This document shows, one piece after another, positions 63,265 through 64,000 of a stretch of DNA of 64,000 nt. The notes beneath the pieces are model-generated. The model made no database searches, was not told the origin of the DNA, and saw only the letters and a program-made list of their open reading frames with translations. Position 1 is the stretch's first letter; every line of letters begins with the position of its first letter. The DNA is from Croceibacter atlanticus HTCC2559 (GTDB lineage: Bacteria; Bacteroidota; Bacteroidia; Flavobacteriales; Flavobacteriaceae): positions 806,001-870,000 of the forward strand of contig NC_014230.1 of assembly GCF_000196315.1 (NCBI RefSeq), given 5' to 3'. The position numbers and the translations under genes are program-made.

Positions 63265-64000
63265 CTAAGGCCTTAAATCAATTAAATCAATTGGTTTTCT
63301 GCTCATTTTAGGAAACCGAATAGCGTTTAAAGATGCTTTATCATGAAACTCAACGCGTGGCAACACACGAAGTTTTGCTCTAAAATGATCTTTAATCTCT
63401 TGCAGAAATGCTTCAGAAGGATGTTCTGTAGCTATTTTAATTAATATTTCATCTGTTCCTAAATCATTGTGAGAAATTTCAATCACAAAACAAGATATTT
63501 CATTAAAGTGATTAAGTACATTATACATTGCTGGCGGATACAATGTGGTGCCTTTATATTTAATCATTTGTTTTTTTCTTCCTACAACTGGTCCTAAACG
63601 CATAGTGTTTCTTCCACAAGAACAAGGTTCTGTATGTGCTTTAACCATATCTCCGGTTTTAAAACGTAATAATGGCATTGCCTCTACACCTAAAGTAGTT
63701 ATAGTAAGTTCTCCAACCTCACCATTCTTAACGGGATTATTCTTTGCGTCTAATATTTCTGCAATAATAAGTTCAGGATGATGATGTCCTCCTTGGTGTT
63801 CTGAGCACTCATTAAAGGCAGTACTCATTTCTGTGGAGGCATATGTAGAGTATAGCTCTATATCCCAAGCAGACGTTATCTTTTCAGACAATACATTTAA
63901 CGAAAAATCATCATTTCTTATAGGTTCACCAATACAAATAGCGCCTTTTACTCCAGTATCTTTTAAACTAATATCATGTTGATTTGCAAACTCAATAAGC
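63265..64000 (-). CDS. Phenylacetate--CoA ligase family protein, 5' end outside the window
   Basis: The minus-strand frame is open from the stop at 63265 to the right edge, giving about 245 C-terminal residues; an apparent start at 63891 is an internal TTG and the frame continues through IEFANQHDISLKDTGVKGA upstream. Motifs are those of adenylate-forming PaaK-type ligases: YSTYASTEMSTAF, VGELTITTLGVEAMPLLRFKTGD, GPVVGRKKQMIKYKG and the C-terminal LRVLPRVEFHD. It activates a carboxylate as acyl-AMP and then CoA thioester. The substrate cannot be named, and the nucleotide-binding N-terminal part is not visible. Confidence 0.88.
   Translation of the reverse strand, partial: LIEFANQHDISLKDTGVKGAICIGEPIRNDDFSLNVLSEKITSAWDIELYSTYASTEMSTAFNECSEHQGGHHHPELIIAEILDAKNNPVKNGEVGELTITTLGVEAMPLLRFKTGDMVKAHTEPCSCGRNTMRLGPVVGRKKQMIKYKGTTLYPPAMYNVLNHFNEISCFVIEISHNDLGTDEILIKIATEHPSEAFLQEIKDHFRAKLRVLPRVEFHDKASLNAIRFPKMSRKPIDLIDLRP

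Noticed and set aside
1-64000. CRISPR arrays, tRNA or rRNA genes, insertion sequences, prophage or defence islands
   Set aside because: I looked for direct repeat arrays, cloverleaf sequences, transposase or integrase motifs and toxin-antitoxin pairs, and saw none I could support.

Overview
The window is ordinary chromosome from a member of the Bacteroidota, almost certainly a marine-type Flavobacteriaceae. Support comes from the low GC content, the absence of clear Shine-Dalgarno sequences, promoters of the Bacteroidota sigma-A form (TTG, about 19 nt, TAnnTTTG), a type IX secretion sorting domain, a lipoprotein TamA variant (TamL) next to TamB, GIN/DUF2807, DUF4292, DUF4286 and DUF4382 proteins, and the oxygen-dependent haem enzymes HemF and HemJ. 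The genus cannot be fixed from the sequence. About 58 protein genes are supported. I see no tRNA, rRNA, CRISPR array, insertion sequence, prophage or plasmid feature, and no gene-free stretch longer than about 215 bases.

Layout. (1) 1-7.9 kb, minus strand: an envelope run of dipeptide-type ABC ATPase, Wzx-like flippase, dUTPase, nucleotidyltransferase, TPR protein, DUF4292 lipoprotein and an EnvC-like murein hydrolase activator cut by the window edge. (2) 8-12.5 kb, plus strand: a large secreted M4 metallopeptidase and a DUF4382 lipoprotein, ended by near-identical terminators. (3) 12.6-17 kb, minus strand: two small membrane proteins (one GspG-like), a PolB-type exonuclease, a serine hydrolase, an alkylguanine DNA methyltransferase and a CBS-domain membrane protein. 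(4) 17-33.5 kb: the haem locus. A probable nine-gene minus-strand operon (hemA, hemC, hemD, hemE, a DUF6973-like gene, an EI24-like gene, hemF, a lipoprotein gene, hemB) is divergent from an AraC-type regulator, a GIN protein, hemH, a MATE transporter, a BNR-repeat protein and hemJ. (5) 33.5-46 kb: a sensor kinase, an enoyl-CoA hydratase, a radical SAM protein, lipid genes (acyl-ACP desaturase, PlsC), a bacilliredoxin, a DjlA-like co-chaperone, an isoaspartyl peptidase and assorted enzymes. (6) 46-54.2 kb: mgtE, rsmA, a large TPR protein, serS, a small lipoprotein and ahcY. (7) 54.3-63.2 kb, plus strand: phosphopantetheinyl transferase, PcrB-type prenylglyceryl phosphate synthase, TamB and TamL, then an incomplete phenylacetate-CoA ligase-like gene running off the right edge.

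How the genes work together. The haem genes cover every step from glutamyl-tRNA to protohaem except HemL (and the general glutamyl-tRNA synthetase). HemF and HemJ imply an aerobic route, and HemB has the aspartate-rich, zinc-independent metal site. Three regulatory hints cluster here: a perfect TTTAGAA-CTA-TTCTAAA palindrome just before the araC-type gene, a Cys-Pro motif in that regulator's linker, and an 11-bp inverted repeat just upstream of hemH. Together they suggest a local haem or iron control circuit, which I consider the most interesting candidate here. It is inference and not proven. The remaining genes are mainly envelope biogenesis and housekeeping. Several genes appear to begin with TTG, and these starts were chosen where signal peptides or family alignments demand them.
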